From Corynebacterium jeddahense (GTDB lineage Bacteria > Actinomycetota > Actinomycetes > Mycobacteriales > Mycobacteriaceae): a stretch of DNA of 64,000 nt. The stretch is taken from contig NZ_CP063194.1 in assembly GCF_028609865.1 (NCBI RefSeq), forward strand, positions 2,503,697 through 2,567,696, read 5' to 3'. Numbering within the stretch: position 1 is the stretch's first letter; every line of letters starts with the position of its first letter. Below the pieces are notes generated by a model. It ran no database searches and was not told where the DNA came from. It was given only the letters and a program-made list of their open reading frames with translations. Positions 29,035-37,475 of this stretch are shown here, in pieces. The position numbers and the translations under genes are program-made.

Positions 29035-29070
29035 ACGAAAGACCCGCCACCTCGTGTTCTAGGTGGCGGG
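29035..29070 (-). terminator. Intrinsic terminator of the DUF5129 gene
   Basis: CCCGCCACCT (29043-29052) and AGGTGGCGGG (29061-29070) form a perfect 10-bp stem with an 8-base loop. Read on the minus strand it is followed by TCTTTCGTTTTT, so it ends transcripts coming from the gene that stops at 29179. Confidence 0.75.
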
Positions 29071-29178
29071 CCGCGCTTCGAATTTCTCCGTGGCTTCAAG
29101 TATAAACACGGATTCATTAATGAAAAGTTGAAACGCAAAATGTGATGAATGTCACCTGAGTTGAACCTGAGCGAACGC

Positions 29179-30624
29179 TTAGAAACTCGAGCTGCCGCCG
29201 CCCGCGCTGAACCCGGAAGAGGACACCGAGGAGCTCCCGCCGCCCGAGGACGCCCCCTGTGCTGCCTGCACGTTTGAGTCGTGCCACGTGGACAGGTGGG
29301 CGTACGGCACGTACCCCGTGTACCAGAAGCCGGAGTCGTACACCGCCGGCACCGTGAGCTTTTCGCGCTCCTTCACGTCGCTGAACTGCTTCTTCTTCAC
29401 CTCCTCGAGGATGACGCGGTAGTCGCCGAGCATGCGCGTGAAGTCGTCCACGAACGTGGGGGAGGTCGGGTTCGCATCGAGCACCTCGATCTGGCGCAGC
29501 AGGCCGTCGAGCTCCTCGCGCAGCACCCGGTCCTTCACCTCGCTGCGCGCGCGGAAGACGTCGGTGCGGATTGTGGTCAGGTCCGCGCGCCGCGTCGCCG
29601 CGTCGCCGTGCTCCACCGCGAACAGGCGGTCGATGTTGTCCTCCGCGTTCGAGGTGTGCTCGACCGCCTCCGCCGCGTCCGCGAGCTGCTTGCGGTGCTT
29701 GTACACCACGCCGTCGTCGCCCATATTGATCGAGCTCAGGCCGCCCGCGCCGCTGACCAGCTCGTTCAGAGAGAGGAAACGGTCGCGCACCTCGGCCCAC
29801 TGGCGGCGCAGCGTCTCGTCCGCGAACGCCGAGGACAGCGAGTTCGCCCGCACGTCCACCTCGTCCAGCCTCCCCGCCAGCCGCGTGTACTCGCCGGTGA
29901 CCAGGTCGTAGTCCTCCCGCGCCTGGGCGATTGCTTTACGACGCCGCTCCCGCACCGCCACCGCCACCGCCGAGCCACCGAACCCCACGGCCGCGCCGCC
30001 GAGACCGAGGCCCATCGCGGCGCCCACGCGGGAATCTTCCGCCGCGTCGACCTTGTGCTGCGCGATGGCATCCGCGTCCATGGCCTGGTTGGCCGTGCGG
30101 AACAGGCCCGCGGGGATGTTGCCGTCGCGCACGCCGGGCTTCATGGCGTCGAGGAGGTCCTGGACGTGGCCGTCGTCGTCGAGCGCGAGCTCCGAGGTCA
30201 CGTCGTCGCCGCCGTAAATGAACCCCTGGCGCGGGTCGAGGCCCACGCCGACGATGAGCACGCCGTCGCGCGGGCGGCCGTTCTCGCCCTTCGACTGGTC
30301 GATGAGGTCGGGGTACTCCGAGCGCAGGAGGCCCTCCACGTCGTCCATGATGTTCTGGTGGTTGGTCTGGAACACCATGTAGTGGAGGTCGGTGACCACC
30401 GACGGGGCGTCGATACGCGAGGTGTCGCTGAGGAGCCGCTCGCGGTCGGCGGGGGAGAGGACCCCCTGCGGGTCGTCGATGCTCGCCTGCGGCGCGCCGG
30501 CGGTCTGCACGGCCACCTCCTGCGCGTCGGGGACGTCGACGGCCGCGTAGCCGATACCGCCGCCCGCCAGACCGACGAGCGCCGTGGCGCCGAGGATGGT
30601 TCCAATCTGCTTCAGGTTGGGCAT
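29179..30624 (-). CDS. Membrane protein, DUF5129/TPM-like, corynebacterial
   Basis: A 481-residue membrane protein. An N-terminal signal or membrane segment (IGTILGATALVGLAGGGIGYA) is followed by an extracytoplasmic TPM-like domain (about 50-170; 'RDGVLIVGVGLDPRQGFIYGGDD'). A second membrane segment comes near 200 (GAAMGLGLGGAAVGFGGSAVAVAV), then a long helical cytoplasmic domain and a low-complexity Gly/Ser tail. The layout fits DUF5129 proteins of corynebacteria, whose function I do not know. The start is ATG 30624; the next gene upstream ends 9 bp away on the same strand, so the two are probably co-transcribed. A strong terminator follows the gene. Confidence 0.75.
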   Translation of the reverse strand: MPNLKQIGTILGATALVGLAGGGIGYAAVDVPDAQEVAVQTAGAPQASIDDPQGVLSPADRERLLSDTSRIDAPSVVTDLHYMVFQTNHQNIMDDVEGLLRSEYPDLIDQSKGENGRPRDGVLIVGVGLDPRQGFIYGGDDVTSELALDDDGHVQDLLDAMKPGVRDGNIPAGLFRTANQAMDADAIAQHKVDAAEDSRVGAAMGLGLGGAAVGFGGSAVAVAVRERRRKAIAQAREDYDLVTGEYTRLAGRLDEVDVRANSLSSAFADETLRRQWAEVRDRFLSLNELVSGAGGLSSINMGDDGVVYKHRKQLADAAEAVEHTSNAEDNIDRLFAVEHGDAATRRADLTTIRTDVFRARSEVKDRVLREELDGLLRQIEVLDANPTSPTFVDDFTRMLGDYRVILEEVKKKQFSDVKEREKLTVPAVYDSGFWYTGYVPYAHLSTWHDSNVQAAQGASSGGGSSSVSSSGFSAGGGSSSF

Positions 30625-30633
30625 GGCTCCACC

Positions 30634-31341
30634 TTAGAACGGCTCGGCCACCGCCCGGGCGAGCACGACGGTGCCGGGTTCGATGCGCTCGCGCAACTGC
30701 TTCTCGACGTCCTCCGGCCCGTCCGACGTGAGCAGCCACCCCGCCCATGCGTCCTTGCCGGGCGAGAAGACGCCGTCGCCCTTGCCAATGAGGTTGAGCG
30801 TCGCGTCGCGCAGCCACAGCGGGCCGACGAGCGCCGCGTGTTCGGTGCCCTCGAGCGGGACGACGTAGGGCTGGTAGGCGACGGTGTTGTGGGCGGCGAC
30901 CGTGGCGTCGAAAAGCTGCTGCGCGAGGAGCACGTGCTGCGGCGCGCCGAGGTAGACGATGGTGGTGAGCGAGAGCGGGCCGCGCGGCTCGTCGCGCACG
31001 GTGAGGCCGGTGAGCCCGCCGAGCGAGGCGGGGAAGCGCGTCGGCTCGGCGGGGCCCTCGAAGAAGAACGAGTCGAGCGCCTCGTCCCGGTTCGTGGTGG
31101 CGAAGTCCACGAGCGCGTTGAGCTCGTAGAGCCGCAGCGACTCCGGGGCGGCGAGGTTGTCGTAGGCGGCCTGGCAGCGCAGGTCCCAGAGCATGAACTC
31201 GTCGTCGATGGGGTGGGGGTGCGGGGAGACCGCGGCGATCTCCGCCCCGCTGCCGGCGATGCGCCGCCGGTACAGGTCGTACGCGCTGTCGAGGTCGTGC
31301 TCGTGCGCCACAAAGTGGGTGGTGACGATCTCGAAGGGCAT
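30634..31341 (-). CDS. Conserved-looking protein of unknown function
   Basis: A 235-residue soluble protein that I do not recognise. It has regular codon use for this genome, no signal peptide and no clear catalytic motif. A hydrophobic beta-rich centre (LSLTTIVYLGAPQHVLLAQQ) and 'GWLLTSDGPEDVEKQL' near the C-terminus suggest an alpha/beta fold. The start is ATG 31341. It probably forms a two-gene unit with the DUF5129 gene. A parS site lies between its start and the next gene upstream. Confidence 0.65.
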   Translation of the reverse strand: MPFEIVTTHFVAHEHDLDSAYDLYRRRIAGSGAEIAAVSPHPHPIDDEFMLWDLRCQAAYDNLAAPESLRLYELNALVDFATTNRDEALDSFFFEGPAEPTRFPASLGGLTGLTVRDEPRGPLSLTTIVYLGAPQHVLLAQQLFDATVAAHNTVAYQPYVVPLEGTEHAALVGPLWLRDATLNLIGKGDGVFSPGKDAWAGWLLTSDGPEDVEKQLRERIEPGTVVLARAVAEPF

Positions 31342-31367
31342 GGGTCAAGGGTACGCGCTCGCGCGTT

Positions 31368-31381
31368 GTTTCACGTGAAAC
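31368..31381. promoter_or_regulatory. parS site
   Basis: Perfect GTTTCACGTGAAAC in the short gap between the unknown 235-residue gene and the AlbA_2 gene. Confidence 0.92.
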
Positions 31382-31382
31382 G

Positions 31383-33077
31383 CTAACGCGGCAGGCGGTA
31401 CTTCCGCATTCGGCTAGTCTGAGGCGCGGTAGGCGCAATCTCTCCGGCATCCACGAGCCTCCGGAGCTTGGGTCGTAAGGAGCCCACGCTTACCCCCATC
31501 ATCTCGGCAATCTCCTTTGCAGATGATTCGCCGTGTTTGGCCAAAACTGCGATCACCTCGAGTTCCTGCTCCGTGAGCTCTTTATCGCCCACACCTAGCC
31601 TGAAGCTGTCTTCGTCAGAACCCGGCCTGAGTAGACCGCTTCGGGACAGCGTGATCAGCAGCTTCCGCGCGTCATCACTGTCGAGGCCTAGATGCTGCCG
31701 GAGCTCGCGGACAGACACCGCGCCAAGTCCGCTGGCGATAGCCAGCGCGACTCGCTCCTGTCGTGAGCTCTCCGGCGCGATCGAGTCCAGCCAGCTCGAC
31801 ATCTCCGGATCAAGCAGCCCAAATCGGTAGAGAACAACGGTGAATTCCCCGATCCTTGCATCGAATTTCGGCTGCGGCAACCCGTATTCAAGCATTCCGT
31901 CTTTCATGCGCTGAATCCCGCTGCCCTCATTCTCAGCAACGCGCATGGATCCAGACGGGGTGGGCAGGTTGCTTAACAGGTTGGCGAGCGCTGGGTTGCG
32001 GCTCATCGACCTGTTTTCTTCGAGGTTATCGAGCGTCCGGTCCCCCCAGAGACCTCCCGGGTTGTTCACCTCTACACGATCAGGAAAGACGTCTATCTGC
32101 ACCTGACGCCCTTGAACTTGCGGGCTGTAATCACGGTGCATCACGGCATTCACTACCGCTTCGCGCAAAGCGATCTCCGGAATTTCAGGTTCATCGACCA
32201 TCGTCGATCCGTGCTCGACCGTGCGAGTCCGGAGGTTTCGCAATATTACCTTGATTGCGTCTTCAACAGCCAGTGGGAGAGGCCCATCACAGTGCGCTCG
32301 GTCGAGGAAACGGGTCGTATCGGCCGACTTCTCTTTTGTCGGATGAACGGCCACGTCAATGTACAGCTGCGGGTAGAACTGCTGCGGGTAGTACCCCAGC
32401 GCAAGCATTCCCGCTAGGATTGGCCGACTCTCCGAGTCAATCACTTGCAGGCGTTCAAGCACCTCCTCCTCGCTCTTGATGCCCTGGCGGATGCGCGAAC
32501 CGCGCTTTTCCAACGATTCGATGAGGCCGGTCCAAGCATGGCTGTCCAAATCCGAAACTTCCGCTCCGTCCACTACAGACTGTTCGGAATCGTCCGGTTG
32601 ATACAAGGTGGTGAGCTGAAAAACCTCATAACTGGAAAGCTTCTGGTCACCGTCAAGTACCCGCTTGTAGGCCCCATCCCGCAAACCCTGAGCAGTGACG
32701 TAACAGGGCATTTGCTTGCCCATCTGCACATCGCCTCGCATCGGGTGGATGCGGACGAGGATTACCGGTGAGCCTTCATTTTCGTCGGACTCGATGTTGT
32801 GTTTCGGAATAGGGGTGACCGGTGGCTTTGCTTGTCCTTCAGTAAACCCACTGATGAGTTGGTCGTTCGAGCGTCGCGGATCGAAACCCGGCGTGGGACG
32901 GAAGGTGCCCGACGCCTGTTCTTCCTCAATACCAAGGACAATGAGCCCACCATCGGTATTCGCGAAAGAGCTCACCGCTTTCCAGAACGCGGTATCTAGC
33001 TTGCCCGTCCCCGACTTTGCCTCAATGCAATGATCATCATTCCGCTGGCGCTCCAGCCGCGCCATGATGTCATTCAT
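31383..33077 (-). CDS. AlbA_2 (Schlafen-like) domain ATP-binding regulator
   Basis: 564 residues from ATG 33077; a GTG at 33089 is an alternative. The N-terminal AlbA_2 domain shows 'IEAKSGTGKLDTAFWKAVSSFANTDGG' and 'VLGIEE'. A HATPase_c_4-type segment follows (ALREAVVNAVMHRDY, about 310). The C-terminus holds two winged-helix blocks (SVRELRQHLGLDSDDARKLL and SAKEIAEMMGVSVGSLRPKL). Proteins of this type act as transcription regulators or stress and defence factors. The open frame runs upstream through the 21-bp repeats (reading VSLYVVM/VSLYVYC), but that part is better explained as operator DNA. Autoregulation through those repeats is inferred. Confidence 0.8.
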   Translation of the reverse strand: MNDIMARLERQRNDDHCIEAKSGTGKLDTAFWKAVSSFANTDGGLIVLGIEEEQASGTFRPTPGFDPRRSNDQLISGFTEGQAKPPVTPIPKHNIESDENEGSPVILVRIHPMRGDVQMGKQMPCYVTAQGLRDGAYKRVLDGDQKLSSYEVFQLTTLYQPDDSEQSVVDGAEVSDLDSHAWTGLIESLEKRGSRIRQGIKSEEEVLERLQVIDSESRPILAGMLALGYYPQQFYPQLYIDVAVHPTKEKSADTTRFLDRAHCDGPLPLAVEDAIKVILRNLRTRTVEHGSTMVDEPEIPEIALREAVVNAVMHRDYSPQVQGRQVQIDVFPDRVEVNNPGGLWGDRTLDNLEENRSMSRNPALANLLSNLPTPSGSMRVAENEGSGIQRMKDGMLEYGLPQPKFDARIGEFTVVLYRFGLLDPEMSSWLDSIAPESSRQERVALAIASGLGAVSVRELRQHLGLDSDDARKLLITLSRSGLLRPGSDEDSFRLGVGDKELTEQELEVIAVLAKHGESSAKEIAEMMGVSVGSLRPKLRRLVDAGEIAPTAPQTSRMRKYRLPR

Positions 33078-33132
33078 TCGTTCACTCACACCCTCATTGT
33101 AGCCCAACATCGACAGCAAGGCGCAGTAAACG

Positions 33133-33204
33133 TACAGTGACACCATCACTACGTACAGTGACACCCCCACTACATACAGTGACCGCTCCGAACCCTATAG
33201 TGAC
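33133..33204 (-). promoter_or_regulatory. Four operator-like repeats with exact 21-bp spacing
   Basis: TACAGTGAC occurs at 33133, 33154 and 33175, and TATAGTGAC at 33196: four copies spaced exactly 21 bp, two helical turns. The first two units match at 19 of 21 positions. They lie directly upstream of the AlbA_2 gene, whose two winged-helix domains could bind them. Confidence 0.7.
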
Positions 33205-33214
33205 AGCCCATAAA

Positions 33215-33228
33215 GTTTCACGTGAAAC
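33215..33228. promoter_or_regulatory. parS site
   Basis: Perfect GTTTCACGTGAAAC between the 21-bp repeats and the symporter terminator. Confidence 0.92.
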
Positions 33229-33252
33229 AACAAAAACCGCCCCGAAGGGCGG
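33226..33252 (-). terminator. Intrinsic terminator of the symporter gene
   Basis: Minus strand: CCGCCC, a TTCG tetraloop, GGGCGG, then TTTTTGTTG. The stem is 33237-33252. It follows the symporter stop at 33269 and sits next to a parS site. Confidence 0.85.
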
Positions 33253-33268
33253 CTGTACGGGCGCGAGG

Positions 33269-34486
33269 CTACTGCGCGGGGACGGCCGAAGGTGCGTCGT
33301 TAAGCGACTGCCCCTTGATCTTGCCCGCGGCGAACTTGTTCATGATGAGCGCGATCGCGCCGTCACCGGTGACGTTGGCGGCGGTGCCGAAGGAGTCGAC
33401 CACGATGTAGGAGGCGATCATGAGCGAGACCATGGACTCGTCGAAGCCGAGGTTGGCCTGGAGCAGGCCCACCGCCGCCATGATGGCGCCGCCGGGGACG
33501 CCGGGCGCCGCGATCATCATGATGCCGAGCAGGAGGATGAAGCCTGCGATCTGGCCGCTCGAGATGTCCAGGCTGGCCATGTAGACGATGGAGAGGGCGT
33601 AGAGCGTGATCTTCATCATCGAGCCGGAGAGGTGGATGGTGGCGCAGAGCGGGACGACGAAGCCGGCGACGTCCTCGTCCACCTTGTTCTTCAGCGCGGA
33701 CTCGTAGGTGACCGGGATGGTCGCCGCGGAGGAGGAGGTGCCCAGGGCGGTGAAGTAGGCGGGCGCCATGTTCTTCAGGGCCTTGAACGGGTTCACGCCC
33801 GCGATGGCACCGGCGGCGAGGTACTGGAGGAGGATGATCACGAGCGTCATCACGATGGAGAGGACGAGGACCACGCCCATGGCCTCCATGGTGTCGCCGA
33901 AGTTATCGTTCATGCCGAGGTTGAGGAACGTGCCGAAGATGAAGATCGGCAGCAGGGGGATGACGAAGGTGGTGACCACCTTCATCACCACTGCGTTGAG
34001 CTCCTCGAGCACGTTCAGGAGGTTCGGCGACTTCACCCCCGTCATGGCCAGGCCGACGACAAAGGCGAGCAGAAGCGCGGACATGACCGCGAGTGGGGCG
34101 GGCATGTCCACCGTGAAGTACGGCTCCAGGCCGCCGGCTTCGGGGTCGGCGACGTCCGTGACCAGGTGCTTGCCGTCGAGCAGCGTCGGGTACAGCGCCG
34201 ACGCCGTGCCCCAGGCGATAAGGCCCGAGATGATCGTGGAGCCGTACGCGAGGCCGGCGGTGATGCCGAGCCACTTGCCCGCGCCCTGGCCCAGGCCCGC
34301 GATCGCGGGCGCGATGAGGGCGAAGATGAGGACTGGGACGAAGAAGCCGAGGAAGTTGGAGAACAGCCCGTTGAACGTGACAAAGATGCGGGCGAGCCAA
34401 TCCGGGAAGAAGAAGCTGCAGGCGAAGCCGAGGACGATCGCCACAACCACCCAGAACAGCAGCGAGTGGAGGAGTTTATCTTTCAT
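33269..34486 (-). CDS. Dicarboxylate/amino acid:cation symporter (DAACS family)
   Basis: A 405-residue transporter with the multi-helix DAACS (GltP/SstT/DctA) pattern. The serine-rich loop 'GTSSSAATIPVT' (about 250) and the 'LSGSMMKITLYA' helix are the substrate and sodium region of this family. The start is ATG 34486. A TTGTTC-16-CATAAT promoter lies upstream and a strong intrinsic terminator follows, so it is a single-gene unit. The substrate (glutamate, serine/threonine or C4-dicarboxylate) cannot be set from sequence alone. The last codons carry a copy of the dispersed 22-nt motif (33284-33305). Confidence 0.9.
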   Translation of the reverse strand: MKDKLLHSLLFWVVVAIVLGFACSFFFPDWLARIFVTFNGLFSNFLGFFVPVLIFALIAPAIAGLGQGAGKWLGITAGLAYGSTIISGLIAWGTASALYPTLLDGKHLVTDVADPEAGGLEPYFTVDMPAPLAVMSALLLAFVVGLAMTGVKSPNLLNVLEELNAVVMKVVTTFVIPLLPIFIFGTFLNLGMNDNFGDTMEAMGVVLVLSIVMTLVIILLQYLAAGAIAGVNPFKALKNMAPAYFTALGTSSSAATIPVTYESALKNKVDEDVAGFVVPLCATIHLSGSMMKITLYALSIVYMASLDISSGQIAGFILLLGIMMIAAPGVPGGAIMAAVGLLQANLGFDESMVSLMIASYIVVDSFGTAANVTGDGAIALIMNKFAAGKIKGQSLNDAPSAVPAQ

Positions 34487-34505
34487 GGGAACAGCGTAGC
34501 CGGTA

Positions 34506-34533
34506 ATTATGCACCTGACTGCAATTTGAACAA
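34506..34533 (-). promoter_or_regulatory. Promoter of the DAACS symporter gene
   Basis: On the minus strand TTGTTC (34533-34528) and CATAAT (34511-34506) are separated by 16 bases, about 20 bases before the symporter ATG. Confidence 0.5.
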
Positions 34534-34559
34534 CTTTTCATTCGCCGGCGGCCCGGCCG

Positions 34560-34565
34560 TATGCT
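34560..34565 (+). promoter_or_regulatory. -10 element giving a leaderless SdpI transcript
   Basis: TATGCT ends 8 bases before the ATG at 34574, so transcription should begin at or next to the start codon. Confidence 0.5.
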
Positions 34566-34573
34566 TGGACACC

Positions 34574-35026
34574 ATGAGCCCGTTCGAGAACATGACCACG
34601 CTGAACGTCGTCGTCGGCATCGTCTTTATCCTGCTCACGCTGCTGCTGCTCATCCCCGGCGCGATGGCGTCCGCGGGCAAGCTGCCGGGCAACAAGTGGA
34701 TCGGCCTCCACGTCCCCGCGGTGCGCAAGAACCAGGCGATCTGGGACCAGGCGCACAAGGTCGCCGGCCCGTTCTGGCTGCTCGCCGGCGTCGCGCTCGC
34801 GTTCGGCGCCGCCTTCTCCTTCATCGCCTCCGGCTGGATGTGGCTCCTGCCGGCCGTCGCGTTCCTCGCGGCGGTTGTCGCGGCGTCCCTGGGCGGCAAC
34901 TTCGGCGCCCGGGCGGCCGCCGCGGTCGAGCAGGCGCAGGACAACACCCCGCAGCCGGAGCCGGAGCGCCCCGCCGTGAACATCGATGCGTTGCGACGCG
35001 CCGCCGGCCACGCAGACGGGGAGTAA
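34574..35026 (+). CDS. SdpI-family membrane protein
   Basis: A 150-residue protein with three membrane segments (VVVGIVFILLTLLLLIPGAM; FWLLAGVALAFGAAFSFIA; WLLPAVAFLAAVVAASLG). Between the first two is 'GKLPGNKWIGLHVPAVRKNQAIWDQAHKVAG', the conserved block of SdpI-like proteins; SdpI of Bacillus gives immunity to the SdpC toxin. In actinobacteria these are common stand-alone membrane proteins of unclear role. A hydrophilic, Pro/Ala-rich cytoplasmic tail ends the protein. The ATG at 34574 follows TATGCT by eight bases, which suggests a leaderless mRNA. The next gene starts 4 bp after the stop. Confidence 0.85.
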   Translation: MSPFENMTTLNVVVGIVFILLTLLLLIPGAMASAGKLPGNKWIGLHVPAVRKNQAIWDQAHKVAGPFWLLAGVALAFGAAFSFIASGWMWLLPAVAFLAAVVAASLGGNFGARAAAAVEQAQDNTPQPEPERPAVNIDALRRAAGHADGE

Positions 35027-35030
35027 CCGC

Positions 35031-35240
35031 ATGACCTGGGAGGAAGCGATCCTGCACGTCCTGCGCGAGGCGGGGGAGCCGATGGCGTACAAGGACGTCG
35101 GCGCCCGCATCGTCGCCGAGGGCCTCGCGGACCCGGGCGTGGCCAACGTCGACGTGCTCACCCACGCCGCCATCACGGGCCTCAAGGTCGACGGCCTCGT
35201 GGAGTCCGCCCCGCGCGGCATGTACGCACTGCCTGAATAA
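35031..35240 (+). CDS. Small HARE-HTH-like winged-helix protein
   Basis: A 69-residue protein made of a single winged-helix unit (WEEAILHVLREAGEPMAYKD, then VDVLTHAAITGLKVDG and PRGMYAL). It matches the HARE-HTH pattern found in restriction enzymes, ASXL proteins and the RNA polymerase delta subunit. It may bind DNA or RNA polymerase. It is co-directional with the SdpI-like gene, 4 bp downstream, so probably one transcript. No partner is visible. Confidence 0.75.
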   Translation: MTWEEAILHVLREAGEPMAYKDVGARIVAEGLADPGVANVDVLTHAAITGLKVDGLVESAPRGMYALPE

Positions 35241-35267
35241 AAAATCCCCGCGCAAATTCTGTTCCGC

Positions 35268-35273
35268 TATAGT
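35268..35273 (+). promoter_or_regulatory. -10 element of the trp operon
   Basis: TATAGT lies 8 bases before a GTG at 35282 that opens the leader peptide, so the leader is probably read from a leaderless transcript. No strong -35 is seen. Confidence 0.55.
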
Positions 35274-35281
35274 TGCCAACT

Positions 35282-35323
35282 GTGACTGACATGACTTCTT
35301 GCAACTGGTGGTGGCTCGCCTAG
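35282..35323 (+). CDS. trpL: trp leader peptide
   Basis: A short frame reading VTDMTSCNWWWLA, with three Trp codons in a row just before the stop. This is the sensing element of trp attenuation: when charged Trp-tRNA is scarce, the ribosome stalls at the Trp codons. The GTG at 35282 lies eight bases after the TATAGT -10 element (leaderless). The in-frame ATG at 35291 has no ribosome-binding site. A terminator hairpin follows about 25 bases after the stop. Confidence 0.85.
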   Translation: MTDMTSCNWWWLA

Positions 35324-35348
35324 CTGGCGCGCCACCCCACGAAGTCAC

Positions 35349-35388
35349 GGCCCGCCAGTGTGTTGTCCAGGCACCGCGGGCCTTTTTT
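35349..35388 (+). terminator. trp attenuator terminator
   Basis: GGCCCGC (35349-35355) pairs with GCGGGCC (35376-35382), followed by six T residues, between trpL and trpE. The upstream GGTGGTGG of the Trp codons can pair with GCGCGCCACC (35327-35336), the expected competing stem. Confidence 0.85.
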
Positions 35389-35424
35389 CACCCTCGGTGC
35401 ACCGAAACGAAAACCGAGGAACCC

Positions 35425-36918
35425 ATGCACTACACCCACCGCGAGGTGCGCTACCACGAGGACGTGGCCAGCCTGTTCGCGCACGTCGGCGGGCTCGAGG
35501 CGAGCGACGCCGTGCTGCTCGAGTCCGCCGACATCACCACCCGCTCCGGCCTCCAGTCCGTGGCTGTGCTCCGCGCGTCCCTGCGCGTGACGTGCACCGG
35601 CACCCGCGTCACCGTCGAGCCGCTCACCCCCTCCGGCGGGGCGATCGCCGCGGACCTCGGCCTCGACGAGTACCGCGTCGCCGAGCACACCTACGACTTC
35701 CCGCCGGCCGCCGCCACGGACGAGCGCGAGCGCCTCACCGCCGCCTCCACCGCAGACGTGCTGCGCGCCCTGACCACCCGCGCTGGCTACGGCAACGGCG
35801 TGTTCCCGCTGCTCGCCGGTGGTTTCGCATTCGACTACCTCGACTCCTTTGAGCAGCTGCCCCCGGTCGCGGAGGGCCCGAACACGTACCCCGACTACCA
35901 GTTCGTGCTCGCGGAGGTGCTTCTGCGCGTCGACCACGAGGCGGGCACCGCCTCGCTCGAGGGCGTGGGCACGACCGCGATCGACCTCGAAGAGCTCGCC
36001 CAGCGTATCGACGCAGCTCCGCCCCCCACCGCGCCCCCCACCGAGACGGGCACCCTCCACGTGCGCGCGGATGTGGGCGACGGGGAGTTCCGGAGGAACG
36101 TCGAGAAGCTGCAGGCGAACATCCACAACGGCGACATCTACCAGGTGGTTCCGGCGCGGACCTTCACCGCCGAGTGCGCGGACGCGTTCGCGGCGTACCG
36201 GCGCCTGCGCGCGGCGAACCCCTCGCCCTACATGTTCTACCTGCGCGGTCCCGGCTACGAGCTATTCGGCGCCTCGCCGGAGTCGAACCTCAAGTTCGAC
36301 CACGCCACGCGCCGCGTCGAGCTGTACCCGATCGCCGGTACCCGCCCGCGCGGCCTCAACCCCGATGGCACGGTGAACCACGAGCTGGACACGCGCATGG
36401 AGCTCGAGTTGCGTACCGACGCCAAGGAGATCGCCGAGCACACCATGCTCGTGGACCTGGCCCGCAACGACATGGCGCGCGTCGCTGTGCCGGGCACCCG
36501 GCGCGTGCGCGAGCTGCTCCAGGTGGACCGCTACTCGCGCGTGATGCACCTGGTCAGCCGGGTGACCGCGGAACTCGCTCCGGACCTCGACGCCCTCGAC
36601 GCCTACCGCGCGTGCATGAACATGGGCACGCTCACCGGGGCGCCGAAGCTGCGCGCGACCGAGCTGCTGCGCGAGGCGGAGGGCACCCGGCGCGGCTCGT
36701 ACGGCGGGGCGGTGGGGTACCTGCGCGGCGACGGAGACTTCGACACCTGCATCGTCATCCGCTCCGCCTTCGTCGCCGGCGGCACGGCCACGGTGCAGGC
36801 GGGCGCGGGCGTCGTGCGCGACTCCGACCCGCAGGCCGAGGCCGACGAGACCCTGCACAAGGCCTACGCGGTGCTCCAGGCCATCGCCGGCGGCCGCGAC
36901 CTGGAGGTGGAGAAATGA
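35425..36918 (+). CDS. trpE: Anthranilate synthase component I
   Basis: A 497-residue enzyme that, with TrpG, makes anthranilate from chorismate. Near the N-terminus, 'AVLLESAD' is the LLES element of the tryptophan feedback site. The catalytic half carries 'SPYMFYLRGPGYELFGASPES', 'PIAGTRPRG' and 'LVDLARNDMARV', typical of chorismate-binding enzymes. ATG 35425 follows GAGGA at the proper distance; the frame is open further upstream through the attenuator but unused. Its TGA overlaps the trpG ATG (ATGA). It is the first structural gene of the trp operon, under attenuation control. Confidence 0.96.
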   Translation: MHYTHREVRYHEDVASLFAHVGGLEASDAVLLESADITTRSGLQSVAVLRASLRVTCTGTRVTVEPLTPSGGAIAADLGLDEYRVAEHTYDFPPAAATDERERLTAASTADVLRALTTRAGYGNGVFPLLAGGFAFDYLDSFEQLPPVAEGPNTYPDYQFVLAEVLLRVDHEAGTASLEGVGTTAIDLEELAQRIDAAPPPTAPPTETGTLHVRADVGDGEFRRNVEKLQANIHNGDIYQVVPARTFTAECADAFAAYRRLRAANPSPYMFYLRGPGYELFGASPESNLKFDHATRRVELYPIAGTRPRGLNPDGTVNHELDTRMELELRTDAKEIAEHTMLVDLARNDMARVAVPGTRRVRELLQVDRYSRVMHLVSRVTAELAPDLDALDAYRACMNMGTLTGAPKLRATELLREAEGTRRGSYGGAVGYLRGDGDFDTCIVIRSAFVAGGTATVQAGAGVVRDSDPQAEADETLHKAYAVLQAIAGGRDLEVEK

Positions 36919-37475
36919 TCGTACTGCTGGATAACCAGGACTCCTTCGTCTACAACCTCGTCGACGCACTTGCGGGCTACGACACGGTGGTCTACCGCAA
37001 CACCGTGAACGCCGACACCGTGCTGGACGCGAACCCGGAGCTCATCGTGCTCTCGCCCGGCCCCGGCTATCCCGCCGACGCCGGCTGCATGATGGAGGTC
37101 ATCAACCGCGCGCAGGGCCGCATCCCGATCCTCGGCATCTGCCTCGGCTACCAGGCGCTCATCGAGCACTTCGGCGGCCGCGTCCGCCCCTGCGGGCCGG
37201 AGCACGGCACGTCGCTGCCCATGCGCACCGCGGACGGCCGCCTCGTCCCCGTCGCCCGCTACCACTCCCTCGGCGCGACGGACGCCCCCACCGGGGTCGT
37301 CCCGCTCGCCTGGGCGGACACCGCGATCGGCGACGTCATCATGGCCGCACGCAGCGCCGACGGCATGTCCATCGGGCTGCAATTCCACCCCGAATCCATC
37401 CTTACCCCCGCCGGCCCGCAGATCCTGGACCGGTGCGTGCACACCCTCCTAGAGAAAGGCCGTGACAATGGCTGA
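36915..37475 (+). CDS. trpG: Anthranilate synthase glutamine amidotransferase subunit
   Basis: A 186-residue class I amidotransferase. The nucleophile Cys is in ILGICLGYQAL and the His-Glu pair in 'QFHPESIL'; 'LSPGPGYP' forms the oxyanion region. It supplies ammonia to TrpE. ATG 36915 overlaps the trpE stop, and the gene end overlaps the trpD start by 8 bp. The length is that of the stand-alone trpG type, with no trpD fusion. Confidence 0.95.
   Translation: MIVLLDNQDSFVYNLVDALAGYDTVVYRNTVNADTVLDANPELIVLSPGPGYPADAGCMMEVINRAQGRIPILGICLGYQALIEHFGGRVRPCGPEHGTSLPMRTADGRLVPVARYHSLGATDAPTGVVPLAWADTAIGDVIMAARSADGMSIGLQFHPESILTPAGPQILDRCVHTLLEKGRDNG

Noticed and set aside
33090..33170. Upstream extension of the AlbA_2 protein to a start near 33170.
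   Set aside because: The extra residues only translate the 21-bp repeats and do not resemble the AlbA_2 N-terminus; later starts fit better.
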